Assembly: GCF_000297395.2 (NCBI RefSeq) | Contig: NZ_HF570108.1 | Location: forward strand, 2,384,001-2,448,000 | Length of the DNA: 64,000 nucleotides | From: Micromonospora lupini str. Lupac 08 | GTDB taxonomy: Bacteria > Actinomycetota > Actinomycetes > Mycobacteriales > Micromonosporaceae | Direction of reading: 5' to 3' | Shown here: one piece after another, positions 26,847 to 34,853 of the stretch | Layout of the letters: each line of letters opens with the position of its first letter | Numbering within the stretch: the stretch's first letter is position 1 | The notes under the pieces: model-generated | What the model saw: only the letters and a program-made list of their open reading frames with translations | Databases searched by the model: none | What the model was told of the DNA's origin: nothing | Translations under genes and position numbers: made by a program

Positions 26847-27816
26847 GCCCGCCATGGAGATCTTCCGCCCCACGCCACCGCCCGCCGGCTCCCGCCCGCC
26901 CAGGGGCTCCCGCCCGCCTCATGGTCAGTGGTCGCCGGACGACGCGGAGCCGACCGCCGGCTCCCGTCCGCCCGACGATGCGCGGCCGTCCGCCGGCTCG
27001 CGGGGCCCCGACGATGCATGGCCGTCCGGGGATTCGCGCCGGCCCGACAACTCCCGGCAGGCCGCTGGGTCCCGGCAGGCCGCCGACTCGCGGCCGGTCC
27101 GCGATTCACGTGCCACTGCCGACCGGCCATCGGGGGTCGCCCGGCCAGCGGTGGCCGCCCGTGCGCCGACCGCCGTCGCTCCCCGGCGCAGCCGTCCGTC
27201 GGGGCGTAGCCCCTGGTCGGTGCCGCTGGCCGTGGTGCTGGTGCTGCTGGGGGTCTTCGCCACCGGCGCGGGGTTGGGCCGCTCGGTCGGCCCGTTCGAC
27301 TGGGCGCCTGCCGGCGGTGACCGCCCGGCCCGCAGCGAGACCGTCGGGTTGTCGGCCAGTCGCCCGGTACGGCTCACCGTCCCGGCGATCAAGGTGGAGG
27401 CGCCGGTGGCGCCCGTCGGGCAGGCACGCGACGGCTCGATCGCCGTACCGCCGCTGGAACGGCACAACGAGACCGGCTGGTACGACCGCGGGCCCACGCC
27501 CGGCGAGCCCGGCCCGGCGGTCATCGTCGGGCACGTCGACACCAAGAGCGGCCCGTCGGTCTTCTACGACCTGGGCAAGCTCAAGCCCGGCGACCTGATC
27601 GAGGTGGCCCGGGCGGACCGGTCGACGGTGGTCTTCAAGGTCGACACCGTCGAGCACTTCCCGAAGGACCGGCTGCCCGCCGAGCGGATCTATGGCCACG
27701 ACGGCCCCGCCGGGCTGCGACTGATCACCTGCGGCGGCCAGTTCATCGGCGGCCGCACCGGCTATGCCGACAACGTGATCGCCTTCGCCACCCTCCAGTC
27801 GTCGCGCAAGCCCTGA
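26827..27816 (+). CDS. Class F sortase
   Basis: 329 residues from ATG 26827; ATG 26854, just after the upstream stop, is an alternative. A ~115-residue cytosolic region rich in Pro, Arg, Ser and Asp with degenerate PDDARPSAGSR-type repeats precedes a signal-anchor helix (about residues 130-152). The sortase beta-barrel follows. The catalytic triad is visible: His in VIVGHVDT (~236), Cys in LITCGG (~302) and Arg in GGRTGYADN (~309). Class F enzymes are actinobacterial cysteine transpeptidases. The adjacent anchored protein is the obvious candidate partner. Confidence 0.9.
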   Translation: MASRAAEPAMEIFRPTPPPAGSRPPRGSRPPHGQWSPDDAEPTAGSRPPDDARPSAGSRGPDDAWPSGDSRRPDNSRQAAGSRQAADSRPVRDSRATADRPSGVARPAVAARAPTAVAPRRSRPSGRSPWSVPLAVVLVLLGVFATGAGLGRSVGPFDWAPAGGDRPARSETVGLSASRPVRLTVPAIKVEAPVAPVGQARDGSIAVPPLERHNETGWYDRGPTPGEPGPAVIVGHVDTKSGPSVFYDLGKLKPGDLIEVARADRSTVVFKVDTVEHFPKDRLPAERIYGHDGPAGLRLITCGGQFIGGRTGYADNVIAFATLQSSRKP

Positions 27817-27869
27817 GATTGACCGGGGCCCGCCGGCCCGCCGGCCCGCTCGGGGCGGTCGCTGGCGCT

Positions 27870-27946
27870 TGATCGACTCGGGATCCTTGAAGTCGCGGTG
27901 TCAGGCCGCCCCGGACACCCCGGTTTCGCCGAACCCGAGTGGATCA
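27870..27946. repeat. REP-like palindromic element, copy 1
   Basis: Outer arms TGATCGACTCGGG and CCCGAGTGGATCA (one mismatch) enclose an inner GGTGTC/GACACC stem. The ~78-bp element aligns without gaps to 29009-29086. The two copies flank the dehalogenase-like gene as direct repeats. There is no coding capacity. Confidence 0.75.
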
Positions 27947-27962
27947 ACGGCGAGGGCCGCCG

Positions 27963-28838
27963 TCAGCGCAGAAAATCCAGGAGGTGGCGGGTGGTCTCGT
28001 CGGGGGCCTCTTCCGGGATGAAGTGCCCGACCGGGACGGGCGCGCCACGGACGTCGTCGGCCCACTGCCGCCAGATCGCGATCGGGTCGTCGTAGAGCTT
28101 CGCGACCTGACCCTCCTGGCTCCAGAGGAACAGCAGCGCGCAGGCGATCTTCCGGCTTCCGCGGTCCGCCTCGTCCTGCTGGTAGTCCAGCGTCGCCGCC
28201 GCGCGGAACTCCTCGCAGATCGCGTGGACGGTGGTCGGGTCGCTGAACTGCCTGACGTACGCCTTCCGGACCTCGGCCGGGAACGCGTCCTGCACCGTCG
28301 GCCAGGTTTCCAGCATGAAGTCGACGAGCACCTCGGGCGCCGCGGCGATGAACCGCTCGGGCACCGGCGCGGGCGCCGCCAGGAAGGACCAGACCCAGTA
28401 GGAGAGGCTGAACGCCTGGTTGGCGCGGTCGTAGACGTCCCCGATGGGCACGACGTCCAGGACGGCCAGCCGGGTGACGACGTCCGGCGCGTCGAGCGCG
28501 AGACGGTACGCGCAGCGGGCGCCGCGATCGTGGCCGACCAGGTGGAACCGGTCATGACCCAGGCCGCGCATCACCTCGACCTGGTCGCGGGCGATGGCGC
28601 GCATGCTGTACGGCTCATGGTCGGCGGTGCTCGGCGGTGTGCCGCTGTCACCCCAGCCGCGCAGGTCGGTGGCGACGACTGTGAAGTGCTCGGCGAGCCG
28701 GGGCGCCACCCGGTGCCACATGAGGTGCGTCTCGGGAATGCCGTGCAGGAGCAGAACGGGCGGTCCGCTGCCACCCCGGCGTCCGTGGATCGTCGCGCCG
28801 GACGTGGTGATGTCGAATTCCTCGAACCCGTCGAACAC
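27963..28838 (-). CDS. Alpha/beta hydrolase related to haloacetate dehalogenases
   Basis: 291 residues, start GTG 28838. The oxyanion region is HGIPETHLMWHRVAP; DLRGWGDS follows. The nucleophile elbow is VGHDRGARCAYRLALD, with Asp nucleophile and the two Arg that bind a carboxylate in fluoroacetate dehalogenases. LAVLDVVP supplies the catalytic Asp and GHFIPEEAPDET the His. From memory of the RPA1163 sequence, the halide pocket is altered: the His of YHWSF is Val here (YWVWSF), Trp is kept, and the Tyr of CEDYR is Phe (CEEFR). It may therefore act on a different ester, epoxide or halide. Flanked by two palindromic elements. Confidence 0.85.
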   Translation of the reverse strand: MFDGFEEFDITTSGATIHGRRGGSGPPVLLLHGIPETHLMWHRVAPRLAEHFTVVATDLRGWGDSGTPPSTADHEPYSMRAIARDQVEVMRGLGHDRFHLVGHDRGARCAYRLALDAPDVVTRLAVLDVVPIGDVYDRANQAFSLSYWVWSFLAAPAPVPERFIAAAPEVLVDFMLETWPTVQDAFPAEVRKAYVRQFSDPTTVHAICEEFRAAATLDYQQDEADRGSRKIACALLFLWSQEGQVAKLYDDPIAIWRQWADDVRGAPVPVGHFIPEEAPDETTRHLLDFLR

Positions 28839-29008
28839 GGTCGAGATCCCCCGCGACTGGATGGATTGCCGGTGTCAATCTCTTGCCGGGGCACGACACC
28901 GGTGCTGAATGGCCGGACAGCCGCTACGCGTCGGCACAGAACGACGCTATCAGCGCGATCTGGCGCTCGCCGGGGTTCGGTTCAGGTGTCTGGAGTGCCG
29001 TGGTCGCC

Positions 29009-29086
29009 TGATCGACACGAGATCCTTGCGACCGGGGTGTCCCACGGCCTCGGACACCCCGGTTTCCAATGCGACGGAGTGGGTCG
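29009..29086. repeat. REP-like palindromic element, copy 2
   Basis: Aligns over its full length with 27870-27947. It shares TGATCGAC, GATCCTTG, GGTGTC, CGGACACCCCGGTTTC and a GTGG near the end. The inner stem GGGTGTC/GGACACCCC is intact; the outer right arm has decayed. The rest of 28839-29110 shows nothing else I can name. Confidence 0.7.
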
Positions 29087-29110
29087 GACGCTGCGCGGAC
29101 TGGCGGCCCG

Positions 29111-29428
29111 CTAAGGCTGGGGAACCTGTAGCGCGACCTCGAACTCCAGGAGGCTGGCGCCGCTGGAGACCGGTGGGCGGGGCTTGTCGCCCGGGGCGGC
29201 GGCGTGGGCCTCGCGCGACGGGCCGGAGGCCCAGGCCTGGTACGCCTCCTCGCTCTCCCACCTGGTGTAGACGAAGTAGCGGGTCTCGCCGGCCACCGGC
29301 CGGAGCAGTTCGAAGCCGAGGAAGCCGGGGGAGTTCTCCACCGCGCCGGCCCGTGCCGCGAACCGCTTCTCCAACTCGGCACCGGCGCCCGGCGGAACGT
29401 CGATTGCGTTGATCTTCACGACTGCCAT
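29111..29428 (-). CDS. mhuD: Haem-degrading monooxygenase, MhuD-like (ABM fold)
   Basis: 105 residues, the length of Mycobacterium tuberculosis MhuD (Rv3592). It keeps the MhuD haem-site residues at the same numbers: Asn7 (VVKINAI), Trp66 (YQAWASG) and His75 (REAHAAA). The core ENSPGFLGFELLRPV and SGASLLEFEV also match. The family opens cytoplasmic haem and releases iron. TAGGGT ends 6 nt before ATG 29428, so it may have its own leaderless promoter although xthA ends only 28 bp upstream. No iron box is visible at this promoter. Confidence 0.9.
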   Translation of the reverse strand: MAVVKINAIDVPPGAGAELEKRFAARAGAVENSPGFLGFELLRPVAGETRYFVYTRWESEEAYQAWASGPSREAHAAAPGDKPRPPVSSGASLLEFEVALQVPQP

Positions 29429-29456
29429 CTGCCCACCCTAGCCAGCGACGGCCGGC

Positions 29457-30254
29457 TCAGAACGCCTCGACCGCCGGGACGAGGTCCGCGTCGACGACGA
29501 TCGGGGCGTGATCGGAGGGGCCCTTGCCCTTGCGGGCCTCCCGGTCCACGTACGCCGAGCGGACCGCCCGGGTGAACGGCGCGGAGGCGTACACCAGGTC
29601 GATCCGCATGCCCTTGTTCTGGTGGAACATCCCGGCCCGGTAGTCCCAGTAGGTGAACGGGTGCGGGCCCTTCATCGGGGTTGGCACCACGTCGGCGAGC
29701 CCGAGGTCGCGCAGCGCGGCCAGGGCGGCCCGCTCGGCCGGGGTGACGTGCGTGGAGTGGGTGAAGACCGCCGGGTCCCAGACGTCGGCGTCGGTCGGGG
29801 CGACGTTGAAGTCGCCGCAGACGGCCAGGGGCAGACCGCCGGCCAGTTCCGCCTCCAGCACGTCGCGCAGCGCCGCGAACCAGGCCAGCTTGTACGCGTA
29901 GTGCGGGTCGTCCGGCGTCCGGCCGTTGGGCACGTACACCGACCAGACCCGCAGCCCGTCGCAGGTGGCGGAGATCGCGCGGGCCTCCGGCGCGGGGAAG
30001 CCCGGCTCGCCCGCGAATCCGACGCGCACGTCGTCCAGGCCGACCCGGGACAGGATCGCCACCCCGTTCCAGCGGCCGTCGCTGTGGCTGGCCACGGTGT
30101 AGCCCAGCTCGCCCACCTCGGCCACCGGGAAGGCGCCGTCCGGGCACTTCGTCTCCTGCAGGCAGACGACGTCGGGCCCGGTGCCGGCCAGCCACTCCAA
30201 CAGCCGGGGCAGCCGGGCCTTCACCGAGTTCACGTTCCAGGTCGCCAGGCGCAT
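29457..30254 (-). CDS. xthA: Exodeoxyribonuclease III
   Basis: 265 residues, AP endonuclease/3' exonuclease of base-excision repair (endonuclease/exonuclease/phosphatase fold). Active-site segments are ATWNVNSVKARL, CLQETKCPD, the WSVYVPNG Tyr, CGDFNVAPTD, KGMRIDLVYAS and GPSDHAPIVVDA. Start ATG 30254; six further upstream residues are open but unlikely. It lies between the PAC2 gene and mhuD in the same direction. Confidence 0.95.
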   Translation of the reverse strand: MRLATWNVNSVKARLPRLLEWLAGTGPDVVCLQETKCPDGAFPVAEVGELGYTVASHSDGRWNGVAILSRVGLDDVRVGFAGEPGFPAPEARAISATCDGLRVWSVYVPNGRTPDDPHYAYKLAWFAALRDVLEAELAGGLPLAVCGDFNVAPTDADVWDPAVFTHSTHVTPAERAALAALRDLGLADVVPTPMKGPHPFTYWDYRAGMFHQNKGMRIDLVYASAPFTRAVRSAYVDREARKGKGPSDHAPIVVDADLVPAVEAF

Positions 30255-30291
30255 GCCTCCACCCTGCCGCATCCGCGCCCGTGTCGCCGGG

Positions 30292-31212
30292 TCAGCTGCC
30301 CGGGGTGTCGCCGGGACGGGTCTGTTCGGCCAGGAACCGTTCCAGCTCGGCGCCGAGTTCGTCGGCGGTGGGCAGCGGACCGGCGTCGGGGGCGAGCAGG
30401 TTCCGCTCGCCGCGACCCCGGGCGAACGCGTCGTACTGCTCCTCCAGGGCCTGGACCAGGGCGGCGGCGTCCTCGGTCTGGGCGACCTGCCTGTCGATCT
30501 CGACCCGGACCACCTCGGCGGCCGAGCGCAGGCCGTCGCCGGGCAGCAGCAGCCCCGTGCTGCGGGACACCGCGCTCAGCAGGACCTCGGCGGCGGCCGG
30601 GTACTCGGTCTGCGCCACGTAGTGCGGCACGTGCGCGGCGAACCCGAGCGCGTCGCGGCCCTGCTCGCCGAGGCGGAACTCAAGCAGGTGACCGACGCTG
30701 CCGGGCACCTGGACCCGTTGCAGCCACGGCTCGTACCCGCTGATCAGCTCCGGACGGGTGGCGTGGGCGGTCACGCCTGTCGGTCGGGTGTGGGGCACCG
30801 CCATCGGGATCGAGTTGAGCCCGACGGTGAGCCGTACGTCCAGGCGGGCGGCGAGCCCCGCGACGGCGGCGGTGAACCGCTCCCACTGCAGGTCCGGCTC
30901 GGGGCCGGTGAGCAGCAGGAAGGGAGTCTCATCGTCGTCGTGCAGGAGGTGCAGCTCCAGCTCGGGGGCGTCGAAGCTCTCCCAGTGGTCCTCGACGAAG
31001 GTCATGACCGGTCGCCGGGAGCGGTAGTCGAAGAGCTGGTCCACGTCGAAGGTGGCGATCGGCCGGCCCTCGAGCGAGGTGAGCAACTGCTCGCGGGCCA
31101 GCCGGCTGGCGTTGCCGGCGTCCACGAACCCGGTCAGGGCCTGGACCAGGACCGGTTGCCCGAGGTCGGGCAGATCGTCGGTGAGCTGATAGAGCTCGTG
31201 TGGGTCGAGCAC
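30292..31212 (-). CDS. PAC2 family protein
   Basis: 306 residues with the PAC2 fold of proteasome assembly chaperone 2 and bacterial homologues. ALTGFVDAGNASRLAREQLL, DVDQLFDYRSRRP, FLLLTGPEPDLQWERF, GLNSIPMAVPHTRPTGVTAH and HVPHYVAQTEYPAAAEVLL are the typical blocks. A C-terminal helical tail follows (ALVQALEEQYDAFARG). GTG 31212 has a perfect GGGAGG (31222-31228), so the longer frame to 31302 is rejected. Actinobacterial PAC2 proteins are common near housekeeping genes; a proteasome link is an inference. Confidence 0.88.
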   Translation of the reverse strand: MLDPHELYQLTDDLPDLGQPVLVQALTGFVDAGNASRLAREQLLTSLEGRPIATFDVDQLFDYRSRRPVMTFVEDHWESFDAPELELHLLHDDDETPFLLLTGPEPDLQWERFTAAVAGLAARLDVRLTVGLNSIPMAVPHTRPTGVTAHATRPELISGYEPWLQRVQVPGSVGHLLEFRLGEQGRDALGFAAHVPHYVAQTEYPAAAEVLLSAVSRSTGLLLPGDGLRSAAEVVRVEIDRQVAQTEDAAALVQALEEQYDAFARGRGERNLLAPDAGPLPTADELGAELERFLAEQTRPGDTPGS

Positions 31213-31613
31213 CGGTGCGGACCTCCCTGGAATGTGCCTACTCGGATGGCGACGCGATGGACGGCACCCGATTCGGGCAACGTACCCGCCATCCTGGCGC
31301 ATTCCTGCGTCGGGCGATCCGTCGGCCGCTGGCTGGGCGTGATCGGACGAACCACCCGATTACGCCGATCGGCCGATGGGCGGTTCGGCCCAAAGGCCGA
31401 GTTTGTCGATCATGTCGGTCCGCGCGGCCCGATGTCCGCCCGTGTCGCCGTCCGTGCCGGCCCACGTGCCGCGCCGGTTTTCTCCGGTACGCGAGGTCCG
31501 TTCCCCGGGCGGGTCGAGCCGTCCCGCTCGTCCACCCGGGGACCCCGATTCTGTGGCGAGGGCCACGTGATCACTGTGCGTGATCGGGGTTTCCGTCTGC
31601 CTAGCCTCGGCTG
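31213..31613. other. Intergenic region between divergent PAC2 and lysozyme-like genes
   Basis: 401 bp with no supportable gene. It holds the PAC2 SD (31222-31228) and, at the right end, TAGCCT (31602-31607) 6 nt before the ATG at 31614. I looked for the conserved blocks of a c-di-AMP riboswitch, often found before cell-wall hydrolase genes, and did not find them. Confidence 0.5.
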
Positions 31614-32459
31614 ATGCGTGACGACGGCACCCTCGACGACCCGTACGCCCCGAGCAGCCCCACTACCGAAACGGAGGAAGGCACCTCAGCCGAACGGACA
31701 ACCGCCGCGAGTCGGCTTCGGGCGTACGCCCGCGACCTCACCGGTCGACGCCGGGCCCAGGTGGCCCTCGCCACCGGCGTGGTGTGCTGCCTCGGTCTGG
31801 CCGCCGTCGTACAGGTCCAGGGCGACACCGCCGGCGCGGCGACGTCTGTCGACAGCAACGCCGAGCTGGCGCAGCGCGCCGAACAGCAGAGCGCGTCCCG
31901 CTCTCTCGACCGCGCCGCCACTGCCTCCGCCACGCCGTCCGCCTCCGCGACCTCCGCCGACCCGGACACCACCGCGCGTGCCCGCAAGGTCGTCCCGGCG
32001 CGGCCGACCGACCCGGCGCCGGTCGCCGGACTGGACGACGACCAGATGGAGAACGCCGAGGCGATCGTCCGCGCCGGACGCAAGATGGGCGTCCCGCGCC
32101 GTGGCCTGGTGATCGCGGTGGCGACCGCCATGCAGGAGAGCAACCTCTACAACGTCGCCAGCGGCGTCCTGCCCGAGTCGCAGGACTACCCGCACCAGGG
32201 CGTCGGCTGGGACCACGACTCGGTCGGGCTGTTCCAGCAGCGCTCCAGCAGCGGTTGGGGCCCGGTCGGCCGGCTGATGGACCCCGAGTTCGCCACCCGG
32301 CAGTTCCTCACCGCGCTCGAGCAGGTGCCCGGCTGGCAGCAGATGCGGCTCACCGACGCCGCGCAGGCGGTGCAGGTCTCCGCGTACCCCGAGCACTACC
32401 AGCAGCACGAGTGGCGGGCCACCAGGGTCGTCGACGCCATCGTGCCGGCCGGGCGGTAA
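31614..32459 (+). CDS. Membrane-anchored lysozyme/transglycosylase-like protein
   Basis: 281 residues. A ~45-residue charged cytosolic N-terminus, one helix (about residues 55-72, VALATGVVCCLGLAAVVQVQ), a Ser/Ala/Thr-rich stalk, then a lysozyme-like domain: AEAIVRAGRKMGVPRRGLVIAVATAMQESNL with the candidate catalytic Glu, WDHDSVGLFQQR and ATRQFLTALEQVPGW. This layout is seen in actinobacterial surface proteins thought to act on peptidoglycan; the activity itself is inferred. TAGCCT 6 nt before the ATG and no SD suggest a leaderless transcript. Confidence 0.75.
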   Translation: MRDDGTLDDPYAPSSPTTETEEGTSAERTTAASRLRAYARDLTGRRRAQVALATGVVCCLGLAAVVQVQGDTAGAATSVDSNAELAQRAEQQSASRSLDRAATASATPSASATSADPDTTARARKVVPARPTDPAPVAGLDDDQMENAEAIVRAGRKMGVPRRGLVIAVATAMQESNLYNVASGVLPESQDYPHQGVGWDHDSVGLFQQRSSSGWGPVGRLMDPEFATRQFLTALEQVPGWQQMRLTDAAQAVQVSAYPEHYQQHEWRATRVVDAIVPAGR

Positions 32460-32565
32460 CCTACCGACCACTGTGGACGGTGAGGGTTGAGCCTGTCGCG
32501 TCCCGGGTACATCCGTTGCGGGTTCGGGGTACACATGACTGAGGGACCACCGACAGGAGGACGTT

Positions 32566-32712
32566 ATGTCTTTGATGCAGCGGATCAGCACGTTCCTGAG
32601 ATCGCCGAAGGGCCAGCAGTTGGTGGACCGGGGTCGGCGCGAGCTGGCCAAGCCCGACAACCAGCAGAAGCTCAAGGGGTTGGCGGCACGGCTGTCCAAC
32701 CGCCGTCGCTGA
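32566..32712 (+). CDS. 48-residue basic protein
   Basis: A strong SD (CAGGAGG) 6 nt before ATG 32566 and 48 codons of normal codon use support a real gene. The product starts MSLMQRISTFLRSPKGQQ and continues LVDRGRRELAKPDNQQ, ending AARLSNRRR. It is amphipathic and helical with many Lys/Arg and no membrane segment. I do not know a function; small proteins of this type occur next to EcsC genes in related organisms as far as I recall. It ends 47 bp before the EcsC gene in the same direction. Confidence 0.75.
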   Translation: MSLMQRISTFLRSPKGQQLVDRGRRELAKPDNQQKLKGLAARLSNRRR

Positions 32713-32759
32713 CCGCGCCACCGGCCGTCCTACCCGTACCCACCCCCTGGGGAGACCCG

Positions 32760-33515
32760 GTGACCGACACCCCGCCCGCCGGCGGTCAACCCGCCGCACC
32801 CACGCCCGAGCCGTCGGCCGACCTGCCGGTCGCGCCGGCGGCCGCGCCCGAAGGCCCGCCGGCCCGACTCTGGGACCGGATGCGCGACGATCCGCAGTAC
32901 GCCCCGGAGCACCTCGCCCTGGAGGCGGTCCGCCGGCTCGGGCCGGAGGCCGCCCAGTGGGCCGCCCGGGCCCGCAGCGAGCACCCCGGTGTCTCGTCGG
33001 ACGTCCTGGCCGACCAGGCGGCCCGCAAGTTCGTCAACCTCGCCCGGCTGTCCGGAGCGGTCTCCGGAGCGGCCGGGCTGCCCGGCGCCGTCCTCGACGT
33101 CGGCGTGCTGGCCTGGACCCAGGCGCGCATGGTTCTGCACATCGCTGCCGCGTACGACGTCGACCCGCTGCACAGTGACCGGGCCACCGACCTGCTCGTG
33201 CTCCAGCGGGTGCACAAGGTCGCCGAGAGCGCCCGGCTGGCGCTCGGGGTGGCCGCCGGTCGGGAACGCGCCGACGCGCTCTTCGGCCTGGGCGGCCAGC
33301 GTCCGCTCGGCCGGGTCATGTTGCAGCTCGGCGTCCGGCTGGCCCAGATGGCCGGCGTGCGGGCGGCCAAACGACTCGTCGCCAAGATCGTGCCGGGTGC
33401 GGCGATCGTGCTCGGCACCTGGGCCAACTCCTCGGCCACCAAGGATCTGGCCGAGCGCTCGCGGGCGCTCTACCGCCGGCGTGGCACCGGTGTCCCGGAG
33501 CCCCGCCGCCCGTGA
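32760..33515 (+). CDS. EcsC family protein
   Basis: 251 residues. A Pro/Ala-rich N-terminus (~45 residues) precedes the EcsC-like region: RKFVNLARLSGAVSGAAGLPGAVLDVGVLAWTQARMVLHIAAAYDVDP, then LLVLQRVHKVAESARLALG and RAAKRLVAKIVPGAAIVLGTWANSSATKDLAERS. The helical segments may associate with membranes; the role of EcsC in actinobacteria is unclear. GTG 32760 with GGGGA upstream is chosen over the open frame that starts at 32487, because that frame covers the 48-residue gene. Confidence 0.8.
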   Translation: MTDTPPAGGQPAAPTPEPSADLPVAPAAAPEGPPARLWDRMRDDPQYAPEHLALEAVRRLGPEAAQWAARARSEHPGVSSDVLADQAARKFVNLARLSGAVSGAAGLPGAVLDVGVLAWTQARMVLHIAAAYDVDPLHSDRATDLLVLQRVHKVAESARLALGVAAGRERADALFGLGGQRPLGRVMLQLGVRLAQMAGVRAAKRLVAKIVPGAAIVLGTWANSSATKDLAERSRALYRRRGTGVPEPRRP

Positions 33516-33517
33516 CC

Positions 33518-33538
33518 ACCGCCCCCGCGCGGGGCGGT
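33518..33538. terminator. Hairpin between convergent EcsC and SGNH genes
   Basis: ACCGCCCC, a CGCGC loop, and GGGGCGGT fill the 23-bp gap between two converging stops. The stem is GC-rich and suited to both directions. Confidence 0.65.
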
Positions 33539-34390
33539 TCAGTCGGCCAGGCCGGAGGAGCGCCAGGTCACCTCGGCCAGCCGGCCCTGGCCGGTGGCGT
33601 TGGGGTGGAACCAGTCCAGCGGGTTGAGCAGGTCGAGGGTGAAGCGGACCTTGTGCGCGGCGCCGCCGTCGTGCCGGCACCGTGAGCCGTACGCCCGGCA
33701 GGCCGCCACCAACTGCGCGTTGTACGCGTCGATGCGGTCCCGGACGGCGGCCCGGCGGGCCTTGTCGGCGGGCGCCGTCGACGTCGCGTTGGCCAGCAGG
33801 GCCGGGCAGATGCCCCGCCGCCAGGCGCGTGCCGCGCGCGCGTCGCCGTGCCCGACCTCCCAGAGCCGGTAGAGGTCTGGGATGCTCACCACCAGCACCC
33901 GGGCCTTCGGCCGGCCGGTGCGCAGCACCCGCAGACCCCTGTCGACGTCGGCCCGGAACTGGGCCACCGGGGTCATCGCGTCCACGCCGCCCCGGCAGAT
34001 GTCGTTGGCGCCGATCAGCACGGTGACGTAGTCGGGCCGGTCGCGTACCGCTGCCTGGGCCTGGCCTTCGAGGGCGTCGGCGCGGGCCCCGGGCCGGGCG
34101 TGGTTGTACGCCCGACCGCGGATCGCGGAACTCTGCTCCAGCAGCCGGCGGTAGTGGCTCTGCACCCGCAGGCCGTCCCCTGTCGACCAGGAGTTGCGCT
34201 CGCAGGAGGTGAGCACCAGGCAGGAGGCGAAGCCGGTGCTGATCGAGTCGCCGAGAGCGGCGATGCCGCCGGGTCCGCCGGACGCCGGAGGGCTCTTCGT
34301 GGGGCGGGGGGAGGCCGACGTGCCGCCCTCGCAGGCCAGCGCGACAAGCGCGGCGAGACAGGCCAGGGCGGCGACCCAGCGTCGAGGCAT
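33539..34390 (-). CDS. SGNH/GDSL hydrolase lipoprotein
   Basis: 283 residues. A lipoprotein signal (AALVALAC) puts the acylated Cys at about residue 20; a Thr/Pro/Ser linker follows. SGNH block I is IAALGDSISTG (Ser nucleophile), block III VLIGANDIC (Asn), and the C-terminal block WFHPNATGQGRLAE supplies the catalytic His. Four further Cys could form disulfides. It is probably an extracellular esterase or lipase anchored to the membrane. The upstream 187 bp to the divergent gene at 34578 holds its promoter, with no other feature I can name. Confidence 0.9.
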   Translation of the reverse strand: MPRRWVAALACLAALVALACEGGTSASPRPTKSPPASGGPGGIAALGDSISTGFASCLVLTSCERNSWSTGDGLRVQSHYRRLLEQSSAIRGRAYNHARPGARADALEGQAQAAVRDRPDYVTVLIGANDICRGGVDAMTPVAQFRADVDRGLRVLRTGRPKARVLVVSIPDLYRLWEVGHGDARAARAWRRGICPALLANATSTAPADKARRAAVRDRIDAYNAQLVAACRAYGSRCRHDGGAAHKVRFTLDLLNPLDWFHPNATGQGRLAEVTWRSSGLAD

Positions 34391-34577
34391 GGCATCCCCC
34401 GTCTCGCAGCACAGAGCGACAGCGCGGTAACTCTATGCGCTGGACGTGGTGCGGCGCGAAGTTGCTGTCGGGTATGCGGCCGAGTGCCGTCAAAGCTGCC
34501 GCCGGAGTGCTATAAGCGCCGCCAGCGCGGGGGACGGCTACCGGTTAACGACGCCGATCGGGGGTAGATCAGGCGGT

Positions 34578-34841
34578 ATGACGAGATCGCAGCCCCGGCG
34601 CGCCCGTGGCACGGTCGGCCACGCGTACAGCGCGCTGAACCTCAGGCTCACCCTCGCCGGGTTCGGGTTGGTGATCATGGTGGTGTTCGCGGTGCTGGCG
34701 TTCTGGGCCGGGCTCGCCTGGCTCGGCGTGCTCTGCGCGATCTTCGCCGTGGTCGCCGTGGTCGATCTGGTCGTGATCCAGCGCCGCCGCGCCGCTCGCC
34801 GCCGCGAGGAGCCAGGCGTACGACACTCGCTGTTCGAGTGA
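34578..34841 (+). CDS. Small two-helix membrane protein (DUF6343-like)
   Basis: 87 residues: a basic N-terminus with SALNLRLTLAGFGLV, helix 1 about 27-44, helix 2 about 48-68, then a basic tail [12 protein letters not shown] ending HSLFE. The start of helix 1 after LRLxLA is typical of DUF6343 proteins; function unknown. It ends 12 bp before gabD in the same direction, so the two are probably co-transcribed. Confidence 0.7.
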   Translation: MTRSQPRRARGTVGHAYSALNLRLTLAGFGLVIMVVFAVLAFWAGLAWLGVLCAIFAVVAVVDLVVIQRRRAARRREEPGVRHSLFE

Positions 34842-34853
34842 CAGGAGGACGAG

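Noticed and set aside
27870..29086. Insertion sequence around the hydrolase gene
   Set aside because: There is no transposase and no short target-site duplication. The elements are palindromes and not terminal inverted repeats.
31213..31613. c-di-AMP riboswitch or other leader RNA before the lysozyme-like gene
   Set aside because: The conserved blocks are not visible, and a -10 hexamer sits 6 nt from the ATG, leaving no room for a leader.
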